Below, one piece after another: positions 1-6,654 of a DNA stretch of 64,000 nucleotides. Made by a program: the position numbers and the translations under genes. Every line of letters begins with the position of its first letter. Position 1 is the first letter of the stretch. The DNA comes from an uncultured Clostridia bacterium (GTDB lineage Bacteria; Bacillota; Clostridia; Peptostreptococcales; Anaerovoracaceae), in NCBI GenBank assembly GCA_934281605.1, contig CAKQXD010000003.1:62001-126000 (forward strand). The letters are read 5' to 3'. The notes beneath the pieces were generated by a model. The model made no database searches. It was given only the letters and a program-made list of their open reading frames with translations, and was not told where the DNA came from.

Positions 1-85
1 TGGACTGGCTAATTCCAAGGCTTTTCGGCTTTTTTGTTTTTTTCTGCAAAGAATTTTTGCAAAGATGACAAGTTTTTTCACATGT

Positions 86-101
86 TTGGCACACTAATTG
101 C
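86..101 (+). promoter_or_regulatory. sigma-54 (-24/-12) promoter of the aldehyde dehydrogenase operon
   Basis: TTGGCAC at 86-92 and TTGC at 98-101 give the GG and GC doublets exactly 10 bases apart, matching the RpoN consensus (TGGCAC-N5-TTGC). The predicted start is near 111-113. Two direct copies of TGCAAAGA at 45-52 and 58-65 lie upstream and could be activator sites (inference). No good sigma-70 promoter is seen closer to the gene. Confidence 0.75.
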
Positions 102-111
102 GTAGTATATA

Positions 112-131
112 GGTGGCGCCGAAAGGTGCCC
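112..131 (+). promoter_or_regulatory. 5'-terminal mRNA hairpin
   Basis: GGCGCC and GGTGCC flank a GAAA tetraloop. The stem falls at or within a few bases of the transcript start predicted from the sigma-54 promoter, so the mRNA would begin with a hairpin. Such hairpins are known to protect mRNAs from 5'-end decay; that role here is inference. Confidence 0.5.
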
Positions 132-175
132 TGCTAAAGATTGTTATTTTATAGAATAAAAAGGAGGACTTTAAA

Positions 176-1603
176 ATGGCAGATTTAAACTTTGCTGAAT
201 ACGTTGCAGGTTTAGTAGAAAAAGCAAGAAAAGCACAGGCTATCGCTAACAACTTCACACAGGAAGATGTTGATCTGATCACTGCTGCTGTTACTTACAA
301 CCTCACTAAGCCGGAAAAGGCTAAGATGTATGCTGAAATGCTGGTTGAAGAATCCGGCATGGGTATCGCAGAAGACAAGGTTGGTAAGATCTATGGTAAG
401 GTTTGGGGAGCTTATCTCCAGATGAAGGGTCAGAAATCCGTTGGTCTGATCGAAGATAATAAAGAAACTGGAATGCAGAAATGGGCTAAGCCAATGGGCG
501 TTGTTGCTGGTATCATGCCTGTAACAAACGGAGAAGCTACTCCGATCGTTAAGTCCAACATGGCTCTGAAAACTAGAAACGCTATCATCCTGGCTCCACA
601 CCCTAAGTGCAAGAAGCTGAACGTTGTTATCGTTGACGAAATCAGAGCTACTCTGAAGAAGTTAGGATATCCAGAAGACTTAGTACAGTCCGTAGAACCA
701 GAATACGTTAAGCTGCAGACTTCTCAGGAACTGATGAAGCAGTGCGACTTCATCCTGGCTACTGGCGGTGAAGCTCTGGTTGAAACAGCTTACTCCTCCG
801 GTACTCCGGCTATCGGCGTAGGCGTTGGTAACTGCGTATCCATCGTAACTGGCAAGACTCCAATGGACAAGGTTGCTGAAATGATCGTTAAATCCAAGAG
901 ATACGACAACGCAACTTCCTGCTCCACTGAAAACAACATCATCGTATTCGAAGACTGCTATGATGAATTCGTAAAGGAAATGGAAGCTCACGGAGCTGTA
1001 ATGTTCAAGGAAGGTTCCGAAGAGAAAGAAAAGCTGAAGGTTGCTATGTGGCCTAACACTCCTAACGATCACGTTCTGAACAGAGCTATCGTTGCTCAGA
1101 ATGCTGAAACTATCGCTAAGATCGCTGGTATCGACGTACCTGCTGGCACTGCAGTTCTGATGGCTGAAGAAAACGGTGCTGGACTGGATCACCCGTTCGC
1201 AGGCGAAAAGCTGTCCCCTGTATCCGGCGTACAGAAAGCTAAGGATCTGGACGACGCTATCGACAAGATGATGGCTTGCCTCGAATACCAGGGTAAGGGC
1301 CACAGCTGTGGTATCCACACTACTGACGTTGAAGACGTTAACAAACTGGCTGCAGTAGCTCCTGTAACGAAGTGCGTTGTTAACCAGCCGCAGTGCCTGA
1401 CTAACTCCGGTGGCTGGGATTGCGGATTCCCTGTATCCATGACTCTGGGCTGCGGTACTTGGGGCGGAAACAGCGTATCCCACAACGCTACTTGGAAAGA
1501 CCTGCTCAACTTCACTTACGTTTCCAGACAGATTCCTAACTGGAAGCCAGAAAAGGCTGAAGATTTCATCGATGCAGATGTAATCGCTAAGGTTGACGCA
1601 TAA
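176..1603 (+). CDS. CoA-acylating aldehyde dehydrogenase (sulfoacetaldehyde or malonate-semialdehyde type)
   Basis: A 475-residue protein of the CoA-acylating aldehyde dehydrogenase family (PduP/EutE/SauS branch). It would oxidise an aldehyde to an acyl-CoA with NAD(P)+ in the cytosol. Visible motifs are MPVTN (114-118) and a catalytic Cys249 in NATSCSTEN. GGAGG lies eight bases before the ATG. The next gene is an omega-aminotransferase whose product would be an omega-aldehyde such as sulfoacetaldehyde (from taurine) or malonate semialdehyde (from beta-alanine), so the pair forms a short catabolic route. Codon use is very biased (GCT, ATC, AAC, GAA), unlike most other genes here, which suggests very high expression. 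The enzyme family is clear. The substrate is inferred from the neighbour and resemblance to SauS. Confidence 0.8.
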   Translation: MADLNFAEYVAGLVEKARKAQAIANNFTQEDVDLITAAVTYNLTKPEKAKMYAEMLVEESGMGIAEDKVGKIYGKVWGAYLQMKGQKSVGLIEDNKETGMQKWAKPMGVVAGIMPVTNGEATPIVKSNMALKTRNAIILAPHPKCKKLNVVIVDEIRATLKKLGYPEDLVQSVEPEYVKLQTSQELMKQCDFILATGGEALVETAYSSGTPAIGVGVGNCVSIVTGKTPMDKVAEMIVKSKRYDNATSCSTENNIIVFEDCYDEFVKEMEAHGAVMFKEGSEEKEKLKVAMWPNTPNDHVLNRAIVAQNAETIAKIAGIDVPAGTAVLMAEENGAGLDHPFAGEKLSPVSGVQKAKDLDDAIDKMMACLEYQGKGHSCGIHTTDVEDVNKLAAVAPVTKCVVNQPQCLTNSGGWDCGFPVSMTLGCGTWGGNSVSHNATWKDLLNFTYVSRQIPNWKPEKAEDFIDADVIAKVDA

Positions 1604-1669
1604 GCACAGCTTATCTTCAATAATACCGGTTGCTCTCCAGCACCGGATAAGTACGATTTAGATTGTTCT

Positions 1670-1702
1670 TTGAGAATGGGGATCCCGTGATCCCCTTCTC
1701 AA
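1670..1702 (+). other. Intercistronic hairpin
   Basis: TTGAGAA-GGGGATC and GATCCCC-TTCTCAA form a strong stem with a four-base loop about 20 bases before the start of the aminotransferase gene. No T-run follows, so it is more likely an mRNA-stabilising or processing hairpin than a terminator. A smaller CCGGT/ACCGG stem lies just upstream, near 1626-1645. Confidence 0.5.
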
Positions 1703-1723
1703 TCAATAAAAAGGAGATTTGAA

Positions 1724-3046
1724 ATGTCAGCAATTAAAGAAAAAGATAAAAAGTATAACTTACATTCCTGGTCTGCTCAGAATAAAGTAGATCCGATCGT
1801 TGTAACTAAGGCTGAAGGTCTGTACTTCTGGGATGAAAACGGCAAGAAGTATGCAGACATGTCTTCTCAGCTGGTTAACTCCAACCTGGGACACGGCAAC
1901 AGAGCTATCATCGACGCTATCGTAGAACAGGCTAACAAGATCCCGTTCATGGGACCTGCTTTCGCTATGGACTGCAGAGCTGATGCTGCTGAAGCTGTTG
2001 TTGAAGCTACTGGCTTCAAAGGCGGTAAAGTATTCTTCACAAACGCTGGTGCTGAAGCGAACGAAAACGCTATCAAGATCGCTAGACAGTACACTGGCAA
2101 GCTGAAGATCTTCTCCCAGTACAGATGCTACCACGGTTCTTCCGCTGGCGCTGGTATGCTGACTGGTGAACCGAGACACTTCTTCAACGAACCGGGCGGC
2201 CCTGGATTCGTTAAGTACGATGGACCTTATGCTTACAGAGCACCTAAGGCTTGCAAGTTCGAAAACGAAGACGATGTTGCTGATTTCTACCTCGAACTGC
2301 TGGAAAACCAGATCCTGTACGAGGGACCGGAACAGATCGCAGCTATCTGGCTCGAATCCGTTGTAGGTTCCAACGGCGTTCTGATCGCTCCAGTTAAGTG
2401 GTATCAGGGCGTTAGAGCTCTGTGCGACAAGTACGACATCCTGATGGTAGCTGACGAAGTTATGGCTGGATGGTACAGAACTGGTAAGTGCTTCGCATTC
2501 ATGAACTTCGGATATGAACCGGACATGATCACATTTGCTAAGGGCTGCACTTGCGGATACGTTCCTCTCGGCGGCGTTGTTATGCAGGAAAAGATCGCTA
2601 AGTTCTTCGACGAAACTTCCATGGGATGCGGCCTGACTTACTCTGCTCACCCAATGGGTTGTGCTGCAGCTGCTGCAACTATCGCAGAATACAAGAAGGA
2701 AGACATCGAAAACAAGATGAAGGTTACAAGCAAAGTTTTAGCTGACATCTTAGACGGATATGTAGAAAGCCACGCTTCCGTAGGACAGGTTAGACACATT
2801 GGTCTGTTCTCCGCTATCGAGCTGGTTAAGGATAAGGAAACCAGAGAACCGCTGGTACCGTTCGGCAAGGACCCAGAAGGCATCATGCCTAAGATCCTGG
2901 GAATGCTGAAGGCTGACGGATTCTGGACTTATTCCCACGAAAACATGATCGTTGTTTGCCCTCCACTCATCATCACTGAAGAAGAGCTGAGAGAACAGAT
3001 GGCTATCATGGACAAGGTATTAGATTCTGTAGATCAGATGATCTAG
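1724..3046 (+). CDS. Class III omega-aminotransferase (taurine/beta-alanine:pyruvate type)
   Basis: A 440-residue PLP-dependent class III aminotransferase. Asp244 in VADEVMAG is the residue that contacts the PLP ring nitrogen, and Lys273 in TFAKGCTCG is the expected Schiff-base lysine. It should move an amino group from an omega-amine to pyruvate or another keto acid and release an aldehyde. It follows the acylating aldehyde dehydrogenase with its own ribosome site (AAGGAG) and the same extreme codon bias, so the two probably form one highly expressed sigma-54-controlled operon. It most resembles taurine-pyruvate aminotransferases; beta-alanine or another omega-amino acid cannot be excluded. 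No sulfite-releasing enzyme (Xsc, IslA) or transporter is present in the window. Confidence 0.75.
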   Translation: MSAIKEKDKKYNLHSWSAQNKVDPIVVTKAEGLYFWDENGKKYADMSSQLVNSNLGHGNRAIIDAIVEQANKIPFMGPAFAMDCRADAAEAVVEATGFKGGKVFFTNAGAEANENAIKIARQYTGKLKIFSQYRCYHGSSAGAGMLTGEPRHFFNEPGGPGFVKYDGPYAYRAPKACKFENEDDVADFYLELLENQILYEGPEQIAAIWLESVVGSNGVLIAPVKWYQGVRALCDKYDILMVADEVMAGWYRTGKCFAFMNFGYEPDMITFAKGCTCGYVPLGGVVMQEKIAKFFDETSMGCGLTYSAHPMGCAAAAATIAEYKKEDIENKMKVTSKVLADILDGYVESHASVGQVRHIGLFSAIELVKDKETREPLVPFGKDPEGIMPKILGMLKADGFWTYSHENMIVVCPPLIITEEELREQMAIMDKVLDSVDQMI

Positions 3047-3070
3047 TCTATAGATCAATAAAGTACTCCT

Positions 3071-3103
3071 AAAAAAGCAGGTGGATTTTCCACCTGCTTT
3101 TTT
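3071..3103. terminator. Bidirectional intrinsic terminator
   Basis: AAAAAAGCAGGTGG, loop ATTTT, then CCACCTGCTTTTTT. It ends the plus-strand aminotransferase operon and, read in reverse, the minus-strand ferredoxin gene. Confidence 0.9.
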
Positions 3104-3151
3104 GTTTGCATTTTAGCCGGATCGAGAACCTTCTTTCCTCTTCTGCTCTGC

Positions 3152-3343
3152 CTAATCCTCCTTGGAGTGGATCGCATCTGCCGGACATTCATCCATGGCA
3201 AGCTCCGCCTTATCGAAGGCTTCATTGCTGATGGGCTCATCAATGGCAACAGCCACACCCGTTTCCGCCATATGGAATACTTCCGGACACATGCCCTCGC
3301 ACAGTCCACAGCCAATACAATTCTCGTCTACATAATACCTCAT
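3152..3343 (-). CDS. Single-cluster [4Fe-4S] ferredoxin
   Basis: A 63-residue ferredoxin of the one-cluster type known from Thermotoga and Desulfovibrio. Cys9, Cys12 and Cys15 in CIGCGLC plus Cys53 (in ECPADAI) would bind one [4Fe-4S] cluster. Cys19 is present, but the cysteine that forms a disulfide with it in some relatives is not obvious. It would carry low-potential electrons in the cytosol. AAGGAGG lies eight bases before the ATG. The leader holds two copies of a double-hairpin unit. It is transcribed divergently from lexA and ends at a terminator shared with the aminotransferase operon. The redox partner is unknown. Confidence 0.88.
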   Translation of the reverse strand: MRYYVDENCIGCGLCEGMCPEVFHMAETGVAVAIDEPISNEAFDKAELAMDECPADAIHSKED

Positions 3344-3361
3344 GATTATACCTCCTTAATT

Positions 3362-3453
3362 TGTCGCCCCTTGCGGGCGACATTGACGTCCCCCGGGGGA
3401 CTCCTCTGTTTGTCATCCGTCAGGATGACATTGACGCGCCCCGGGGCGCTCCT
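3362..3453 (-). repeat. Tandem pair of double-hairpin units in the ferredoxin leader
   Basis: Two units about 49 bases apart share one architecture. Unit 1: stem TGTCGCCC/GGGCGACA (3362-3382), linker TTGAC, stem GTCCCCC/GGGGGAC (3388-3401), then CTCCT. Unit 2: stem TGTCATCC/GGATGACA (3411-3430), the same linker, stem GCGCCCC/GGGGCGC (3436-3449), then CTCCT. The stems differ in sequence but stay fully paired, while linker and ends are conserved. In the ferredoxin mRNA sense each unit reads GGAG, GC-rich hairpin, GTCAA, second hairpin, AAA. The conserved structure is seen directly; a role as an RNA regulator or mobile palindrome is inference. Confidence 0.7.
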
Positions 3454-3545
3454 TCTTATTAGTTTCCTCTTTCGATGGCCTAAATATACCAGGAAAACAC
3501 AGGAAAATCCGTTGGAAATACAACAAATCCCGTCAAAAGAACAGC

Positions 3546-3583
3546 AAACACGTGTTTACTTTTTGTTCTTTTTATGATATGCT
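3546..3583 (+). promoter_or_regulatory. lexA promoter with probable LexA operator
   Basis: AAACACGTGTTT at 3546-3557 is a perfect 12-base palindrome of the AAC-N4-GTT type used by Firmicutes LexA. It overlaps a possible -35 (TTTACT, 3555-3560), which is 17 bases from a -10 TATGCT (3578-3583). The position suggests autoregulation. Confidence 0.55.
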
Positions 3584-3611
3584 ATTATTATCTATAAAGG
3601 AGGACGCTGCT

Positions 3612-4292
3612 ATGTCAAAAGACCGTGAACAAAGAATACTCGCTTATATGAAGAACGAAATCAAAACGAAAGGATACCCTCCTACGGTACGCGAGATCTG
3701 TTCTGCACTGAACATCAAATCCACGTCTACCGCCCACAAAGACATCGCAAGTCTTGTGAAACAAGGCTTTATCAAGAAGGATCCTTCCAAGCCGCGTGCT
3801 CTCATGATCGTAGACGACTCTATTCCGGAATCTGCGGAACAAATGCCATCAGAGGCTTCCGTTCCGTCTATGAATAGAAATCTCACTACAGATGCCGCTT
3901 ACCACACACCGGTAGTGGAAGTCCCCGTAGTAGGCAGGATCGCTGCCGGAACGCCGATCCTGGCAGAACAGAACATCGAAGACAGCTTCCCGATCCCCAG
4001 CCGGTTTCTGGGTACCGGCCGCAATTTCATGCTGGTAGTCAAGGGCGAAAGCATGATCGAAGCCGGAATCATGGACGGAGATTACATTCTAGTTGAACAG
4101 CAGAACAGCGTCCGTAACGGCGATATCGTAGTCGCCATGGTCGATGGCTTCGAAAGCGAAGCCACCGTCAAAACCTTCTATAAAGAAGCCGACCACATCC
4201 GCCTGCAGCCGGAGAACTCCACCATGAGCCCGATCATCGTCAAGGATGTTAAGATCCTGGGCAAGGTCAAAGGCGTATTCCGGTATTTTTAA
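3612..4292 (+). CDS. lexA: LexA SOS repressor
   Basis: A 226-residue LexA. The N-terminal winged helix (about residues 1-65, with REICSALNIKSTSTAHKDI) binds SOS boxes. The C-terminal S24 domain has the self-cleavage site Ala112-Gly113 (GRIAAGTP), nucleophile Ser147 in GESMIEAG and Lys187 in ATVKTF. RecA-stimulated cleavage relieves repression of DNA-repair genes. The start was set at the ATG of MSKDREQ, 11 bases after AAAGGAGG; an in-frame ATG 60 bases upstream has no ribosome site and would add residues outside the family. A palindrome over its promoter fits autoregulation. Confidence 0.95.
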   Translation: MSKDREQRILAYMKNEIKTKGYPPTVREICSALNIKSTSTAHKDIASLVKQGFIKKDPSKPRALMIVDDSIPESAEQMPSEASVPSMNRNLTTDAAYHTPVVEVPVVGRIAAGTPILAEQNIEDSFPIPSRFLGTGRNFMLVVKGESMIEAGIMDGDYILVEQQNSVRNGDIVVAMVDGFESEATVKTFYKEADHIRLQPENSTMSPIIVKDVKILGKVKGVFRYF

Positions 4293-4312
4293 ATCATAGC
4301 GCTTACAATCAA

Positions 4313-4434
4313 AACGGAGCATATCTGCTTACGGAGGCGATTTTCCGCAGACGCCGCACGCACCACACAAAGTCATTATGGGTGCGGACGAAGCGTCGAG
4401 GACTTTCGCCGCAGTAAGTTGCTATGCTCCGTTA
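4313..4434. repeat. Long imperfect inverted repeat between lexA and the VWA gene
   Basis: ACGGAGCATA near 4314 and TATGCTCCGT ending near 4434 are the tips of an imperfect hairpin. Inside, CTTAC/GTAAG, GGCGA/TCGCC, GACGC/GCGTC and GCACC/GGGTGC pair in order. It lies between convergent ends of lexA and the VWA gene and could act as a terminator, though no T-run follows. The strings TTCCGCAGAC and CGAGGACT also occur in the 77-base repeats at 56245-56398, which hints at a dispersed family. Confidence 0.5.
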
Positions 4435-4441
4435 TTCGAGT

Positions 4442-5635
4442 CTATTTTACTAACAGTTTCTTAATCCCTGCATCCAGCCCGTCGAGAGTCAGCTCGTACA
4501 TCGGGAACACTTCCCGGATCGCCTGGATCGTCTTGTATCCATACGTGTAATTCCACGAATCTTTGTCGATCGGGTTGAGCCAGATCTTTTTCTTGTATCT
4601 TCTGTTGAATTTCTGCAGCCATTCAATGCCCAGCTCATCGTTGCCGAGACCGATGATGGCGTTGCCACCCTTGCGGAACAGCTCCGACGGAGCCATCGCT
4701 GCATCTCCTACGAAAATAACCTTGTATTCACTATCCAGATTGTTCAGCACCCAGTTGGTCTCCACCCAGTCTCCGCGCTTGCAGTACGGAGTGTTGTAGA
4801 GATTGTCGTAGATGCAGTTGTGGAAGTAGTACACCTTCAGATCTTTGAAGTGATTGGACTTGCTCACCGCCTGGAACAGTCTGTTGCACAGTCTGCTGTA
4901 CGGCAGCATGGATCCATCCGAATCGATGAGAAGCAGCAGCTTGACCGTATTCTTACGAGGCTTGTCGTATACGATCTGCAGCATCCCTGCATTATCGCAG
5001 GTCTCATCGATAGTCTTGTCGATATCCAGCTCCGTCTTCATACCCTCTACGCGGGAAGAGTACTGACGCAGCTTTCGAAACGCCATCTGAAACTGTCTGA
5101 TATCCAGTACCTTGTCCTGTCGGAAATCCTTGAAATTCCGCTCTCCGGCAATCTGCAGCGCCGACTTGTGACGGCTTTCTCCACCGGTACGGATCCCTGT
5201 AGTGTGATAACCGCCGCGTCCCATGGTGGACGTACCGCCGGTACCGATCCAGTAGGTGCCTCCATCGTGCTTTTCCTTCTGTTCTTCGATTCTCTCCCGG
5301 AACAGACGCAGCACCTCCTCCAGTTCCTTCGGCCATTCATCGCCTGTACCGTGATCGTTGATATCACGCTCCTGCTCGTCCTCGCTGAGCCATTTCCAGA
5401 ACTCAGCCGGCAGATCCTCCGGCGTGTGCACGTCCTTGAAATACTCCGCGAACACAGCATCGAACTTGTCGTAATCCGCTTCCGTCTTGATCAGGATGCT
5501 TCTGCACAAATAGTAGAAGCTGAGAAACGACGAACGCGCCAGCCCTTTATCCAGAGCCTCCATCAGCGTCATCCATTCATTGATCGAAACCTCAAGGCCT
5601 TTCGCTCTCAACAGGTAAAAAAATTCTAAAAACAT
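4442..5635 (-). CDS. VWA (CoxE-like) domain protein, partner of MoxR ATPase
   Basis: A 397-residue protein with a C-terminal von Willebrand A-like domain. A predicted helical N-terminal half (1-120) leads through a Gly/Thr-rich stretch (124-152) to the VWA core, where IDSDGS (237-242) sits at the metal-ion-dependent adhesion site. The family form is DxSxS, so Asp replaces the first Ser. The gene starts five bases after the stop of the MoxR ATPase, suggesting coupled translation. MoxR-VWA pairs act as chaperone-like modules that insert cofactors or remodel complexes; the client here is unknown, as no enzyme gene is joined to the pair. Confidence 0.8.
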   Translation of the reverse strand: MFLEFFYLLRAKGLEVSINEWMTLMEALDKGLARSSFLSFYYLCRSILIKTEADYDKFDAVFAEYFKDVHTPEDLPAEFWKWLSEDEQERDINDHGTGDEWPKELEEVLRLFRERIEEQKEKHDGGTYWIGTGGTSTMGRGGYHTTGIRTGGESRHKSALQIAGERNFKDFRQDKVLDIRQFQMAFRKLRQYSSRVEGMKTELDIDKTIDETCDNAGMLQIVYDKPRKNTVKLLLLIDSDGSMLPYSRLCNRLFQAVSKSNHFKDLKVYYFHNCIYDNLYNTPYCKRGDWVETNWVLNNLDSEYKVIFVGDAAMAPSELFRKGGNAIIGLGNDELGIEWLQKFNRRYKKKIWLNPIDKDSWNYTYGYKTIQAIREVFPMYELTLDGLDAGIKKLLVK

Positions 5636-5639
5636 ATTC

Positions 5640-6491
5640 TTACCATCTCTTCAGCGAGTAACCTTTCTCTTTGATTTCATGCATTACGTCAATATCCTGA
5701 TTCTTCTTCAGCAGAACGCCGACAAACGGCATTTCCGAAGACAGATTTTCGATATCCACACCGCTCACCATCAGAGCCTGGATCCAGTCTAACAGCTCAG
5801 AAGTGCTCGGCTTCTTCTGGATCTCGTCCATCTTTCTGATTTCATAAAATGCTTCCAGAGCCTTCTGACACAGCTTCTGGTCGATATTTCCAAAGTGTAC
5901 GTTGATGATCTCTTCCATCTTCTCCGCATCCGGGAATTCGATGTAGTGGAAGATACATCTGCGCAGGAACGCATCCGGCAGTTCCTTTTCTGCGTTGGAT
6001 GTGATGATTACGATCGGTCTGTGCTTCGTCGTGATCGTTTCCTTGGTTTCATTGATATAGAACTGCATCTTGTCCAGTTCCCACAGCAGGTCGTTCGGGA
6101 ACTCCAGGTCAGCCTTGTCGATTTCGTCGATCAGCAGAACTACCTGCTTGTCAGCTGTAAAGGCTTCTCCCAGCTTGCCCAGCTTGATATACTGCTTGAT
6201 GTCAGCTACATTTCCCTCGCCAAACTGGCTGTCGTACAGTCTCTGTACCGTATCGTAAACGTAAAGACCTTCCTGTGCCTTGGTGGTGGATTTGATTCCC
6301 CAGATGATCAGCTCCATGTCTAAAGCCTTGGAAATCGCCTCCGCCAGCATAGTCTTGCCAGTTCCCGGCTCACCTTTGATCAGAAGCGGCTTCTGCAGCG
6401 CGATGGATACGTTTACCGCGTTCATCAGTTCTTTTGTAACGACGTAATCGTCGCTCCCTTTAAAAACATTCATGTCCATATTTTCATTCAT
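5640..6491 (-). CDS. MoxR-family AAA+ ATPase
   Basis: A protein of up to 283 residues with Walker A GEPGTGKT (40-47), Walker B VVLLIDEIDK (117-126), a sensor Asn in IITSNAEKE and an arginine-finger region LRRC. It is a cytosolic AAA+ ATPase that normally works with the VWA protein encoded just downstream. The first ATG directly abuts the GGAG, so Met5 (start 6479) may be the true start. It lies downstream of hcp on the same strand but is separated by about 160 bases, so it probably has its own promoter. Confidence 0.85.
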   Translation of the reverse strand: MNENMDMNVFKGSDDYVVTKELMNAVNVSIALQKPLLIKGEPGTGKTMLAEAISKALDMELIIWGIKSTTKAQEGLYVYDTVQRLYDSQFGEGNVADIKQYIKLGKLGEAFTADKQVVLLIDEIDKADLEFPNDLLWELDKMQFYINETKETITTKHRPIVIITSNAEKELPDAFLRRCIFHYIEFPDAEKMEEIINVHFGNIDQKLCQKALEAFYEIRKMDEIQKKPSTSELLDWIQALMVSGVDIENLSSEMPFVGVLLKKNQDIDVMHEIKEKGYSLKRW

Positions 6492-6654
6492 CTCCTTCTA
6501 ACTAAGTGTATAACTTTTCTGCAAAAAAAACGCGAGCAACTCATCACACCGTCATGAGAAAAGTTAAACGCCACATGAGTATAATATCTCATATGCGCTC
6601 ATTTTTCAAGCATTTTCGCGGTATAATCTCATAAACCCTCACTTTACGGAAGCC

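Noticed and set aside
680..2650. Long minus-strand open frames opposite the first two genes
   Set aside because: Extreme codon bias of the real genes removes stop codons on the other strand. The frames have no ribosome sites and odd Ser/Val-rich content.
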